Shown: piece by piece, positions 23,637 to 36,789 of the stretch
Numbering within the stretch: the first letter of the stretch is position 1
Layout of the letters: every line of letters begins with the position of its first letter
Assembly (NCBI GenBank): GCA_010279815.1
Contig: QEOQ01000206.1
Location: 385,328 to 449,327 of the forward strand
DNA: 64,000 nt
From: Brachionus plicatilis
Taxonomy: Eukaryota > Rotifera > Eurotatoria > Ploima > Brachionidae
Direction: 5' to 3'
Made by a program: the position numbers and the translations under genes
The notes under the pieces: model-generated
Told to the model about the DNA's origin: nothing
What the model saw: only the letters and a program-made list of their open reading frames with translations
The model's database searches: none

Positions 23637-26600
23637 CGATTTGCTTATTTGCCACATTACTTGAAATTTACCTGAATTGATTCTTTAATTAAAATTATCT
23701 TATTTTAAGTAGAAAAATATTTCGATTAGTTAAATGCGTATAGTATTTAAAGTGCCTTATGAGGAAGCTAGTCAGCTAATTTGGACTTTTAATTAAAGAT
23801 TAAGAATCACTTGAGAACTAGTTCTTTAATAAATTAATGAAAGGATCTCGAAAATTTTGACTTATTCAAAATAATTAATTTTAAATAAGAACATTGTAGA
23901 TTTTTTGATGAGCGATTTCCTTTTCCTTTTTAATAAGAAGACGAAACTCTTTCAATATTTTGCACTAAGATTGAAATTAAAATTTGATTAAAACATCGCC
24001 CAAGTTTTTAATAATGATAATATTTTTCATAAAAAAGTTTATCACTTACGCAAGTGCAACTTCAGATTTATTAAATATATTTATTAAAATTATACAAGCT
24101 TCATACATCAAAATTAAAGAATGTGCTTGTTAACTTAATTTCTACTGTTTGTCTACACAATTGAATGAAAAATAAGATTTGAATACAAAGATAATTATTT
24201 CAATATAAAAATAGAGACACAAAGATAACGAAAAATAAGAAAAAATCATTTGCCAAAAACCTTGTTGCTGAATCTTTAGTCCTGGATAATTTTGGCTATT
24301 TGTAAAAACTTTTACATGCAAAATTTTTTTGAAACTTATTTTAGAAAAAGATTGAAAAAATTTTGAAAATAAACTACTCGGTTAAATCATTTTATTTTAC
24401 CTAATTAAAGTTTTTTGAGAATTTCTGAAATTTCTGAAAGGTACTCCTGGGAATATTTTCAAAAAAATTCTAAAAAATTTAAAAAAATTGAAAAGTCTTG
24501 AAAAAAAAAATGTTATTATTATATTTAATGATGCCAATAAATACAGCTTTCTTGTAGATGTTTCTTAGCTGAGATTCACTTTTTATTTGTTCTATACAAT
24601 ATGTAAAAATATACAATTTGCAAATTTCTCTATACAAAATACAAATTTATACCTTTCATATGCAAACTATAAATATTTATTCAAGTCCAAGATTAAAGCA
24701 GTAAGTAGTTCTAATTAATCGAAGTTAAAATCCTGCGACTCATTTGGGCTTAGTTTTTTGAGCATTCGCAGTGACTTTAACCATAAATGTAAATTTTCTG
24801 ATAACCAATTTTGTCTTGAAGCTAAATTAGGAATTCAATGCATTTATTGCTGGTTTTAATGAGAAGTAGCACTGCAGATAATTTTTCCTTGTCCATGCAA
24901 TTTCAAATAGTTCTTAAATATAAAATTTAAAAACTTTTCTTATATTCTAAAAATGTCAATACATAAATATTCTTACTCAGACAAAATCTAGTATTTCGAT
25001 ATTTAGTGGGTCCATTTGTTACAATAACTCTCAATCTTTTTTTTTTGGTAAATTAAATCAATTTAAATTCAGAATATTAAAATTTAAATAAATTTTTTAA
25101 AGACAATTAAAAATCTTTTCTGTAAAATTCTCCATTTTTCAAAAATATTCAATATAAAAACTTAAAATAAAAAAAAATAATAAAAAAATTATATTGAAAA
25201 CTTTTAAATTTGAATACAATTGGAATAAAGATTTATAACTTTCAGTCAATAAGAGTTTGAATCTAGAAGAAAATTTATAGCAAAAAATTGATTATGTTAT
25301 TCAAAATCTGTTAGACAATGTTTTTTAAAAAAATTGATAAAATTTAAATTTATTTTTAAAATAAAGCAAAAATATTTCAGCCAAGTCACTATGATACAAT
25401 TTCATCAATTCAATTTTGTTCAAAAATTGTAAATTTGTGATCTATTATATTGCATTATGAATTCAGGCTTTTAATTTTTCCAAATAAAAAAGTTTTTCAG
25501 ACTCTTTCACCGATTCTTACATCTGCAGTAAAATCTAAAAAATTTTGCGAATAATTTCAATCTTGAAATTTTTGAATAAATTTTACTTAAAAAAAAATCT
25601 CGAAATTTATTTAACGAATTTTAATCAAAAAGATTAAAATTTTGATAAACTTGTTTTATCAGAAGAGAAAAACGTCAAAATTTTTTAATGTCATTTGGAA
25701 ACAATTTAAAATGAAGATTCAAACCAACTCTAAGAAGCAATGTGTAAGGAAAGATATCCTGCTATTAGAGATTTTTGTAATTTAAAAATATGCATCACAT
25801 ATCTTTTTTAGAATAAAAATTATTGTTAACCGTATAAAATAAAATATTAGGGTTAGGTATAATATTAAATATTAGGTACAATATTTTTAATTAATTTATT
25901 GTAGACTTAATTACTTTACGAGACTCATTGGGTTTTTCGTTTAGTTGTTTTTTTTAATCATTTTTTATCCTAAGTTTTGTCTTAAAAGATGTCTATAAAA
26001 ATTTTTATTCAAATTTTAAAGAAATTTTTTTTCTTAAAATTGACAAAATAAAAAGCAATTAAAAATAATAAATGATTGAAAAAAATTAAAATTAAATTAA
26101 ATTTTTGAAAATTTATCCTTAGTTGAATAAATGACGTCAAAGTGTTCTTTAAATAAATTCATTAAGATGTGATGTTTTTGGCGAGATAATGAATGAAATT
26201 GAAATTATATAATATTGGTGTCACTCAATAAAAGAGATACTATAATTTTATTGATAAAAGGAAAAATTTTCAAAAAAATTTATTTTAATGTGAGTCTTAT
26301 CTAGCAGAATAAATATTCAAATTTCAAGTATAAATTGAATTTTAAAAAAAAAGAGATAAAAAAACGATGTACAAGATTAAATTATAAAATTCATATTTAT
26401 ACTTAATAATTTTTAATGATTTTTTATGTGAAAAATTTCTAATAGATAATAGAATCATTAAAGATGAAGTTTTAAATCATTTTAAAGAATATTATTTTAA
26501 ATTTTTCGTGCTTTCCAAAATTAAAATTTTTATAAAATAATTAATAAATTAACGCTACGTTACTTTTTCTAAATTTAAAGTCAAAATCAAATTGAGGATT

Positions 26601-29600
26601 ATTCCTCTAATAAAAACCTGAATAAATTAGATTTCATAATTTAATTTTAATTAAAAATTTTTTAGTATTCAAATTAGAAAATTTCGTGACTTCACAAATT
26701 GGAGCACAATTTTTGATTGTTTTCATCAATTATTTAATAAAAACTTTTTTGACAGAAAAGATCAAGATTTAACTCAAAAAAGATTCGATAATATAATCTC
26801 ATAATCTTGAAAATTGTTGAATTTTCATTAAATATTTTTAATATTGAGTAAAATTCTAATATGTTTTTGGGTAAATTTCTTTTTCATTAATGGTGTTTAA
26901 ATGCTAGAGATTAGATTGTGTCAGTAAAAAGCTTTCAATCATATAATATATGTAATGTCAGTCTATTTAAATTTTTTCTTTTTTTTAATTTGACTTTTTG
27001 TTCTCTGAGTTATTGATTTTTAGCAGCTTTTTTGTATAATCAAAATTGTGAAAACTAATAATCTAAAAGCAAGTTTTTTTTAAAGGATTAATTTAATAGT
27101 TAAATTACATTATTCTAATTACAAAATTTTTTTGGTTCTAGAATTTCGCTTATTTTTTCAAAAGATGAACTGCTCAATTTTCATAAAAAAATAAATAAAA
27201 TTCTTAATAAAAATAAATTTTAATTGTCAAGTAGTTTTTTTAATTTAAGAATATTTAATTAAAGAATTTATGAGCAAATTTAAAACTGAGTTAGAATTTT
27301 TCATTTCAACTCTGAAATGAGTCTGGCACTAATTAAACAATCGCAATTTTTTAAATACAAATATCAAAAGTTTTAAACAGTGTTAATGAATTAATAATTT
27401 ATTTGATTTTTATTAAATTTTCAATTAAAAATTTTAATGATTAAAAACCTTTTTTTTAATACGACATCAATTTTAATTAATTATATATTAAACATCATTT
27501 GATTATGATTTTCTAGACCTATAAATTTGCAACAAATTTCGGTTATGATTTCTATGTAGCTTAAAGACATTTTTTAAAAGAATAGTTGAGTTGAGTTTAC
27601 TATTTAACTCATATTCCTATTATCTGATTAAATGATGCGTTAAAAAATTGAAATTGCATCGATTTGTTTTAACCGCAAAATGTTCTTGAAAAAAACGGAA
27701 GGACATCCAATTATTTGATAATTTATTAGCACTTTTTTATAATCGAGGATATAATAATATTTAATTATAATTAAAAATATAAAATCAATTGTTTCTTAAA
27801 ACAGAAAAGAATCTTTATTATCAAATCATTTTTTCAAATCCTAATTAAGTTGATTTTCAGTTGAAAACACTCATTTCAATTTCAAATGATTTTTCGATTT
27901 GAAAAAATCAAGAATTTTTTTTTAGTTTTATTTTTTTTCACCATTTTTTTTGTAAATTTGATCAAGTTTGTTTCACTTAAAGATAACTCAGATTGCTATA
28001 AATCTATGCTCAAGCTCAAATCATTTTACACGTTTTAATTTAAGGAAGTATTTTAAAAATTAAAAAATTTAAATTTTAAGGTATATTCTTAAATATCTTG
28101 ACGAACTGACCCTAGATACAGATACTCAGGATTTGCTTCTGTTTGAGATCCCCCCAATAACCCTCTTAAAAAATATTTCTGTCTAAATAAAGTAACTTAT
28201 TTATTCATTTGATAAAAATCTTTTAATAAAAAAAATTCCTCTATTATATGATATTCAGTTTTCAAAAGATTCATGTGACTACAGACGTCTCCGCTCCAAA
28301 AGGTCGTACATGAAGAAAAACATTTAATTGAGATTGATGTTAAATCAGAATTTTTTTCCGTGGGCAAGATTTAACAAAGTTTCTGAAAATTCACTTAAAA
28401 TCATATTAAATTAATTCAATCGAGATTACTCTATTGAACTTTTAACTTTTTTATAAATTTCTAATTAATTCTTTTAAAATAATCTTTTTTTGAAAACAAA
28501 ATCAATTAAGTTAAAAATTTTATTTTTTAAAATTTGTAACATAATATTTTACCGTTATCACTATTTATCTTGAAGTTCTATTTAGTTTAAAAAAATTGAT
28601 TTAATTGAATTTCGATGAAGATAGCAAAATTTAGTGGAAATTTTTGAATTAATTATAGATTATTTAATTGTATCTGGTAAGGATGCACTTTCAATTTTTC
28701 TAAAGAAATAATAATATTTTCTTAATTAATCAAAGGACCAATTTAAATTTTGTTCTAAGATTAATAGGGTTTTAAAAAATTTCAAATTCCATCTGAATCT
28801 TTTGATTTTATTAATTCATAAAAATTATTATCAATATAGAAATATTGAAAATTTTTTACAAATTATTTTTTGCTCAAAAACCCAAATTATGCTTTCTAAA
28901 TTTTATATTTATTTTGATGACTAATTAAAAGTTGCTGTTTTTTAGGGAGAGAGAATATGTTTTGAGATTATTTTTTTAAATTACTTTAAATCAATAAAAA
29001 CGTTTTAGTTATTTACTTAAAAACCACTTAAAAATTCTTTAAAAATCTTTTCTTTACTTAATTATAGATCTTTTCACAATTATCTACAAAAAATATTCAA
29101 AATTATCTAATTTGTTATTTTTAAACAAAAATGTTTTTCTTTTTTTCAATCATTAGACTAATTGACATCATTAATGTCTGTAGGTGCAAGACTTTTTCGC
29201 TAAAAGTTCAATCAAATTTTCAATAATTATCTATTGATTTATTAAATAAAAATTCAGACTGACATTTGATATAATAATGAAAGGTATCGCGAATAATTTT
29301 TTGTGAATAAAACAAAAAATTAATTTTTTAACTAATTTTGCAAAATTGCCTCTGAAATTCAAAGCTAAATGATAAAAATCTTAATTAACAACAATTTTTT
29401 TATTATTTTTCTAATTAAAAATACAAATTGATAATCGCATTTTCCATTAATTTAATTCAAAATTTTTCAAGTCTTGAAGGAAGAGAACGCAATTGCATAT
29501 TGAATAACTAAAAAAAATTTTAAATTGACATGAAATGACAATTATTATAAATCGTATTAAGTTTTTTATCATTCAAATTAATTCCTTGTCTCATTTGGAA

Positions 29601-29967
29601 TCGAATCAATGATATTTTATAGTCAAAAAAGGAATGAACACAATTTTAAAAGATTTTTCAATCACCTAAAACTCCATTGTTTCAGCTAAGATATCTGTTG
29701 TTTAGTTTTTAATTTTTTCTATTAAGATTTGTTTATTTACAAATGAGACCGAAAAAAATTCAGGAATTTTAAGCAAAATCAAAGCAAAAATTCAAATCAA
29801 AAGGCAGAATTTAAAATTTATCAGGAAATTGAATCAAAGGGTTAAAATGTTTTTTTTAATTTCAAAATGGCTTTACCTTTCAAGACTTAATTAATTTCCT
29901 GAATCATCAGCTTGATATTATTTTAGGTTTCAAATTTTAATAATATTTTTATTTTAGATAAAAAAAT
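23637..29967. other. 6.3-kb AT-rich gene desert
   Basis: No open frame of note on either strand, no splice-linked exons, RNA gene or transposon recognised. The composition is even more AT-rich than the rest. A few GC-richer words near 24740-24780 and 28110-28310 have no clear meaning to me. Confidence 0.5.
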
Positions 29968-30477
29968 ATGATCAGATTATTTTACACTTTATTTTTTCTA
30001 TTGAACATTGCACTTTCATGTTCCAAAGTATTCAGCTTTACCATTGAGAATACTGAGGTAAGCTTTAGGCAGCTTTGTTAAATATATTATTTTAAAAAAT
30101 CAAAAATTGCCACAATTTACTCAATTTTTTTTCAAAAGGAAAAATCGGATGGTGATTCGGAATCGTTGAACTCGCCTGAATCGATTTTAGAAACAGAAAG
30201 AGCTAATCAAGAACAGTTAAATAGAATATTTGAATTGCTAGAAATGATAAAAAATCATCCGCCAAACAAAAGCTTCAACCATTTTGACTACAAAAATTTG
30301 GACAGAAATAGTGTAGATGAGGATTTAAATGAAAATCATTTGAGCAGAGATCGGCGACGCTTGTCAGTATTTAAAAATATCTATCAAAGGTGTCGCATTC
30401 AAAAACGCAAAGAAAAAACTCTGTGTCTGTACTTGGCAAATTTGTATCAAAATTTGAAGGGGTTTCATGGTCTATGA
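29968..30477 (+). CDS. Putative secreted two-cysteine peptide (hormone-like) precursor
   Basis: Two exons: 29968-30057 and 30139-30477 (142 residues), phase 0, 81-nt intron. Residues 1 to about 23 form a signal peptide (LFYTLFFLLNIALS core). The propeptide is acidic and helical (about 30-99). A basic cluster RDRRR at 100-104 could be a convertase site. It precedes a 38-residue C-terminal peptide with only two cysteines in its mature part (C115 and C126, enclosing a ten-residue basic loop), then LYLANLYQNLKGFHGL and stop. One disulphide loop in a basic C-terminal peptide fits a peptide hormone, but I do not recognise the family and there is no amidation glycine at the end. An internal KRK in the loop could also be cut. 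Confidence 0.75.
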
Positions 30478-30724
30478 CTTAAAATAACCAATTTAAAACC
30501 ATCAAGAATTTGTATTCTGTATTTTTTGGTATTAAAAATTTTTTTAGAAAAATAAAATTTAACTTTTTGATAATTTTTTTCATCATGCTTTTAATCTCGA
30601 TGTGAACAAAGAGGGTTTTGATTTCAATTCTCTTAAGCTTTTTATTTCATCAAACTTTCAGCTCTCGAAGAAAGCATTCGAAACTTAGTACATGTTTTTG
30701 TAAAAAATATTAAAAAATCCAGTA

Positions 30725-30732
30725 TTTATAAG
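30725..30732 (+). promoter_or_regulatory. TATA-box candidate
   Basis: TTTATAAG within CAGTATTTATAAGGCTC, about 80-85 bp before the ATG at 30813. The GGCTC context is less AT-rich than usual here, which makes it somewhat more credible. Confidence 0.4.
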
Positions 30733-30812
30733 GCTCAAAAATTAGACAGTAATTGTATTTAAATTTTTTAAATTTGTTCAATATACTTCACTAGAAAGCT
30801 AAGCTTAGAAAA

Positions 30813-31342
30813 ATGAGATTCTTAATCGCTATTGTTGCTTTGATAGTTTGTGTTTCGGCTCAAAATTCTCGAACGAAATGTACCTATACAGCTGAAACAT
30901 TGTCTCTAGTCTGCAAAAGGTAGTGTTTAAGAAATATTTGTTACCCACTTTGAAAAATTAATTAACCATTATTTGTAGCCCGGGTGGTGATGTTGGATGT
31001 GAAGCTATCGCCGAGTTTCCATTAAACTTTAAAATAGTTGGATTAGGCTTTGATTCAAAATCAGCCGATCCACAGGCTGTTCGCCTATTCGGATTTAAGG
31101 AAGGCCAAACTGCATGGACTCATCATACCCTCAATGGCAACCAAATGACAATGTCAACCACTGCTACCAGCGGAATTAGGATCAGAAATCAAGAATGCAT
31201 TGACAAATTGATGCTCTTATTCAAAGCTTCAAGTCCGTCATTGGATGTTCCAGTCGACAATGCTGGAGTTAGAGAAAAATTATCTTTGTTTGGTGAAGTA
31301 TTTATGTTTGAAAACAGATTGAGCAGAAAAAGCCTATTGTAA
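30813..31342 (+). CDS. Small secreted protein with four cysteines
   Basis: Two exons: 30813-30919 and 30979-31342 (156 residues), split codon AG/C, 59-nt intron. Residues 1-16 are a textbook signal peptide (MRFLIAIVALIVCVSA). The mature protein has cysteines at about 23, 34, 43 and 109, so two disulphides are possible. The body looks globular (FPLNFKIVGLGFDSKSADPQ, TTATSGIRIRNQEC) with mixed composition, so the frame is clearly coding. No family recognised. The start is the only ATG giving a signal peptide. It lies 336 bp after the stop of the two-cysteine precursor, on the same strand, with its own TATA-like element. Confidence 0.85.
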
Positions 31343-33005
31343 ACAAATTTGATTTTTTATAGAGTCACCTAATCAGATTTTTAAAAATTGTATAAATTTG
31401 GAAATATTGTATAAAGACATTTTTTAATGGCAAAATTTTTATCTTAAATTAATAAACTCCAATTGAATTAAGTAACTAAAACCAAAAAATAGATTTTTTT
31501 TTAAAATTAATTGTGATTAATAAATTTTATTCAAAACGTGTATTTTTTTTTTGATAATTCTCAATCAAAAATTTGAGCTAATAAGATTTTCAATCTCAAA
31601 AAGAATTCTATCAAAGCTTTAATTAAAATAAAAAGAATCTAATTAGTTTTTTTCCAATTCAAAGCTCAAGAATGACAATTTTGATGTTGGTTAACATCAG
31701 AGATTCTGTTTCTTTTATAAAATACATTTTTTTAAATTCATATAATCAAATCATGTCATATAAAACATTGTTTAAAATATTAAAAAAATTAAATGAGAGA
31801 ATGATAAATAAAAGATTTTTTTTATTTATGATTTCTTAATTTTATTTAAAAGATTAAATAATGTTTTCTAACTAATTTAGGGTTCTAAATAAATCTTTCC
31901 TGTTTATAAAATATTATTTTGATAAAAAAGTACATCATCTTATTTTTGTTAAAAAGCAAACTTTTTTTGATTATAAAATAAAATTTCGATAATGGATAAT
32001 AGTGCTAGAACGCAATAAAAATGTTTTGTCTTCGATATAACCAACCAAGTTATTTTCTTTAATTTTTCGAGCAAATTCTAATCAAAATTAAAAAAAAAAG
32101 CACTCAAGACTATCTAGAATGTCTAAAATTTTTAATTACATCTATTAAATTAAGTTTTTGAAAAAAATTATTGTTTAAATTCTAAATAAATTGTCTTTTT
32201 TAATCAATAAAAGTTAATTTTTCAAGTATGTTTGAAAGAGTTAGTTTATTTATCAACAATAAATGTGCCAATAATATTTTTTCAATGTATAATCAAACAA
32301 CAAAGAAATGAAGAAAGATAATAAATAAAAGATAAATAATTTCCTTTAAACTAACGATAAAGATTTTTTTTTCTCAATTTTAATTGGAATTGTAGATTAG
32401 TATTTATTCTTTTATTTTAAAAATTGCCAGAATTTAAAATAATAAAAAAACGATAAATTTATAAGAGTTCAGGGCAAACATTTTTTTCAGACAAAATCGT
32501 AGAACAGAAAATTGTTTCCGCAACTCCTGATTAAAATTACAGCATGTTGCTAGAATAATTTGACAACTGTTTAGGCACATCTCATACAGCTGCTCTAGAT
32601 CAAAAAATATTCACAAGAACATGCTTTAGAAGATTTTACAGGGTGAGAAAATAAATAAGTAAATTTTGTAATTGTCTATTAAAAAGGGAACATTAAAATC
32701 GATACCACAAATTTTCAATAAAATACCCCAATTATTAAGATTTTACATAAATAAATTATTTTACACTAAATTAATTAAAAAGCCACTATTTTTAACTTAT
32801 TGACACTACTTTTTAAAAAATAACACTTTTTATTAAAGAATAAAAAATAATTTAAAACCAAGTACCTAATTTATCTTTGACACTTTTTAATTGAATAAAA
32901 AATTTAAAGAAATTTCAATATCTTTTTAAAATTTTTCCTCTTATTTACTTAACTTAATAATTAAAAAAAAAAAAACAAATTAAGGTGCATTTCGACTCAG
33001 TTGGA
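31343..33005. other. AT-rich intergenic, no gene seen
   Basis: No supportable frame. An AG/GTGCAT acceptor-like site just before 32985 leaves open a 5' exon for the next gene, but I could not find one. Confidence 0.45.
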
Positions 33006-33323
33006 ATGGACATCCCGATTCAATCGAACCTTAAAAAAGGTAGACCTCTAAAAACTGCTGGAGCACTGAAAAGACAACCCAATGAAACTCAATATTCTAA
33101 CGCTGTTCCAAAAGGCATAGAATCTGATGAGTCCGAGGAAGAAGAATATGTTCCAAAAAGAGCGAGAATCAAGTTAAACAATCAAGACATTATTGACAAA
33201 GAAACAAAATCGTTTGATCTATGCGGTGCACAAATGAAGAAAAGACGTAACCGGGCTTCTCTCAACAAATGTGTTAAAAAAATTAAAAAAATAGTGGCGG
33301 AATTAAAAAAAAAATTTAATTAA
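33006..33323 (+). CDS. Small basic, probably nuclear protein with AT-hook-like motif
   Basis: One exon, ATG 33006-33008 to TAA 33321-33323, 105 residues. The frame stays open upstream to about 32985, where a possible splice acceptor lies, so the N-terminus may extend. Features in order: KKGRPLK near residue 12 (AT-hook-like GRP core), an acidic run DESEEEE in the middle, PKRARIK (NLS-like), KKRRNR, and a lysine-rich C-terminal helix. Composition is clearly coding and GC-richer than the flank. No family recognised. A chromatin or nucleolar role would be inference only. Confidence 0.65.
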   Translation: MDIPIQSNLKKGRPLKTAGALKRQPNETQYSNAVPKGIESDESEEEEYVPKRARIKLNNQDIIDKETKSFDLCGAQMKKRRNRASLNKCVKKIKKIVAELKKKFN

Positions 33324-34219
33324 TTTCGTGTCAATTTAAAAAATAAAAGTGTTTTTTATTTTATTTTTTATGCTATTTTTTATTTTTGTTGTGTTTTTAA
33401 TAAAATTGAGGAAAAAACTTAAAAATTTGTGGTATATGAACTAATTTTCTCTTAAAAAAGGTTTATAACATGTTCTAGTGTATATGCAGGACCAATAACA
33501 TGAATTGGAGTAAAGCAAATGCGAAAGCGAAAGCGATGCATTTATGGTAAACATGTACTGAATCTTCCAAGTCTGCTTGAAATTATAAAAGCAGCCAAAC
33601 TCAAAATCCTTTTAATCATTTTTTGATTTCTATCTAAGACTCTAAAAAATCATGGAATAATTAATTTTATTTGTAAAATTTCAAAATAAAAATGAAACTA
33701 TGTTAAATCTATTTGAAAAAAAATTATATCAATATTTAAGACAATTCGGTGTAAATAGTCAAGTTTTAATAACCAGATCAAAGCTAGTTTATTTAAAAGA
33801 GTTTTATATATTTTTTTAAATCAAACAAAGTGAAAAAAAAAATTGAATACATTCAATGCTTAGCTCCACTTTTATATTTTGAAATAGACATACACGCATA
33901 ATACTTGATAGCAGTCCATCAAAAATGGGTTTTACAGTTATTTTAAATTTATTTAATTTTATAATCAAAGATATCTTGCAAAGCTGTCCTTTTCAAAATT
34001 TATATTTTGGATGTTAATGATTTAAAAAATATTGTCTTTATAATAATGGTTTAACTATTGATCATTATTAAAAAAACTTAGTTATAAGGTCATTTTATTA
34101 TTTGAGTTTTAGTTATGAAAAAAAAATTGATTGAAACTTTTTTCGAGAAAAATTCAAAAAAACAGTTGTGTTAAAATTTATTTAAATTTAAATTTAAATT
34201 AATCTTTTTAAAAATATAT
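33324..34219. other. Intergenic, no gene seen
   Basis: AT-rich. A slightly GC-richer stretch at 33480-33600 contains GCGAAAGCGAAAGCGATGC and a TATAAAA-like word but no frame. Confidence 0.45.
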
Positions 34220-36646
34220 TTATTCAGCCAAAGAGACTAATTTATGAGATTTCTTAACATTTTGACCAACTGAGCAATTAATCGATTTAACAACACCATC
34301 TCGATTTGTTCTAATCACATATTCCATCTTCATAGCTATCATTACCACCAAAGGATCCCCTTTTTTTACCACATCACCAGCTTTAACGTTTATTTTGTCT
34401 ACAACTCCTGGCATTGGTGCAATTGAATCATTCGAGCCAGCATCCCCGAGTGACAAATTTTGTTCTTTTTGATACTTTCTGTCATCAAGTTTAAATTCAT
34501 ACAATTTATCATTAGCGAACAAACTAAATATTCCGGTTTCTTGATCTCTCGAATAGGATAATTTAATTCGATGACCGTCAATTTCACATTGGTAAAGTCT
34601 AGCTGGTTTGTCCAATACATTCAAATTTACTACATGATTTAGCCCATTTATACCAAGCTCAAAATTATTCTCATTTAAAAATTTCACACTAACTTTAATA
34701 CTGGTTTTAGACTCGTTACTAAATACCAAATCGAATTTTTTTTCAGTAAAATTGTTAGTCCAAAAATTTGGTACTACAGAACCGACTAAATTATTGTCTA
34801 AAATAAAATTTTTAATCTCAATTTTTTTTCTTTATTCTATTTTACTTGAATTATTTTTTGATACTTCAGCTTCGTAATTGATGATCGTGCTAAGAGCACA
34901 GCAAACAATCTCGTTGTCAATATTCGGTTGTTTGGCTGTTTTAAACAGCTCATCTTTATGCATTGGTATAAAATCAGTGTGAACATTTCCATCGATGAAT
35001 TCCTTGTGATCACAAAGACTTATAATAAATGGAATATTTGTAGTCAAACCGGAAATCTAAATAAAATTTTTTAAAAAAAATTAATAAATTTTTTATTGAA
35101 AAGATGAATTTTTGTAAACAAACTTTGTAATTTGCCAGCGCGTATCTAAATTTTTGTAATGCTGATTTACGGTCATCTGACCAAACAACCAATTTGGCAA
35201 TTAATGGATCATAGTGTACAGAAACTTCGTCACCCTCTTCGACACCGGTTTCGACTCGAATATTTTTATCTGTCACCAAAGGTGCTTGTAAATACTTAAG
35301 CTTGCCAGCACCGGGCATAAAATTGTTGTTTGGATCTTCAGCATAAATACGCGCTTCAAAAGCGTGGCCCTTTAGCGGAATTTCTTCTTGTTTTAGAGGT
35401 AAGCGCTCGCCACGAGCTACTCGGATCTGCCACTCGACCAAATCTGTGTTTGTTACCATTTCTGTGATCGGATGTTCTACTTGAAGTCGAGTATTCATTT
35501 CCATAAAATAAAAATTTTGATTTGGGTCCATTATAAACTCCACTGTTCCAGCACCTACATAATTCACTGCTCTGGCCGCCTGCACTGCAGCTTCTCCAAT
35601 TCTACGACGTGTTTCTTCAGTTAAGCCAGGCTTTGCACCAACAATTAATAAGGTTTAAAAAAAAAATTCTTTCAAAAATACAGCTGGGGTCTCCTCAATA
35701 ATTTTTTGGTGTCTTCTTTGCACACTACAGTCTCTTTCGTAAAGATACACATAGTTTGAATGATGGTCTCCGAAAATTTGCACCTCAACATGTCTAAAAA
35801 AATTGTTAATTAAAAAAAAAATTTCTAAAAAATTTATGAGCTACCTTGGCTTTTCGACGAATTTTTCAACCAACATTTCGTCATTGTTAAAAGCCTTGAG
35901 AGCCTCTGTTTTGGCCGATTGAAGCTGGTATATAAACTCTTCACGGTTGAAAGCGATCCTCATTCCTTTACCACCACCACCTCTCACTGCTTTGATCATA
36001 ACTGGATAACCAATTTTTTCAGCTTCTTGTAAAAGTCGCTCTTCGTTCTGGTCCTCACCGTGATAGCCCTCGATTATGGGAACCCTAGCAGCGCTCATTA
36101 TATGTTTGCTGGTGCTTTTTATGCCCATGTCTCTTTAATTTTTCAAACGAAATTCATTTAAAAATTAAGAAAAAATCTTTTTATTTGGAAATACCTAATA
36201 GCTTTCCATGGTGGTCCTATGAAGACGAGATCGTTTTTGCTACAAAGCTGGCTAAATTCGTAGCTCTCTGATAAAAAGCCGTATCCAGGATGAATCTAAA
36301 TAGAATTTGCTCAAATTTTAAGGCAATAAAGAAGGCCAATGATTACAGCTTGGCAGCTTGTTTTTTTAGCCGATTCGATAATTTTTTCTTTAATAAGGTA
36401 ACTTTGCTGAGCTGGAGGCTTACCAATGTAGATGGCTTCATCAGCCATTTTTACATGCAAAGAATCTCTATCTGCATCGCTGAAGACTGAGACACATTTG
36501 ATGCCGAGGCGATTGGCGGTACGGATTATCCGGCACGCTATTTCGCCCCGATTTGCGATCAAAATTTTACTTAGAGTCATTTGATTCTAAAGCAAAAATT
36601 ATTCTACTTTAATTAGGTAATATTTTCTACACACCCTAAACAACAT
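34220..36646 (-). CDS. MCCC1: Methylcrotonoyl-CoA carboxylase subunit alpha (biotin-containing)
   Basis: Exons: 36646-36635 (start, inferred), 36586-36347, 36295-36195, 36132-35845, 35793-35682, 35630-35124, 35056-34846, 34797-34220 (682 residues), all in phase. The enzyme carboxylates 3-methylcrotonyl-CoA in mitochondrial leucine breakdown. Visible: [14 protein letters not shown] (biotin-carboxylase start), [18 protein letters not shown] (ATP loop), [22 protein letters not shown] (active site), [12 protein letters not shown], and AMKM with the biotinyl lysine at about 647. [20 protein letters not shown] and GNVHTDFIP mark it as MCCC1 rather than the PCC or PC subunit. The usual length is about 725. 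If the 12-nt first exon is wrong, translation starts at ATG 36580. Either way the N-terminus is short for a mitochondrial presequence, so a further upstream exon is possible. Confidence 0.95.
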
Positions 36647-36789
36647 GACTTTTTCTTGTTTCCATAATTTTAAAATTTTAGCTGAGATTTCTTGCCAAAT
36701 TATTTGCAATTGATTTATATACAATTTAAAAGTCTGATCCTTTTAATTTTTCATCAATTAATTTTAAAGATTAATCGAAAATCAGCTTC

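Noticed and set aside
25840..25870. TTAGGG-like words (ATTAGGGTTAGGTA)
   Set aside because: Not a tandem telomeric array; only one and a half units.
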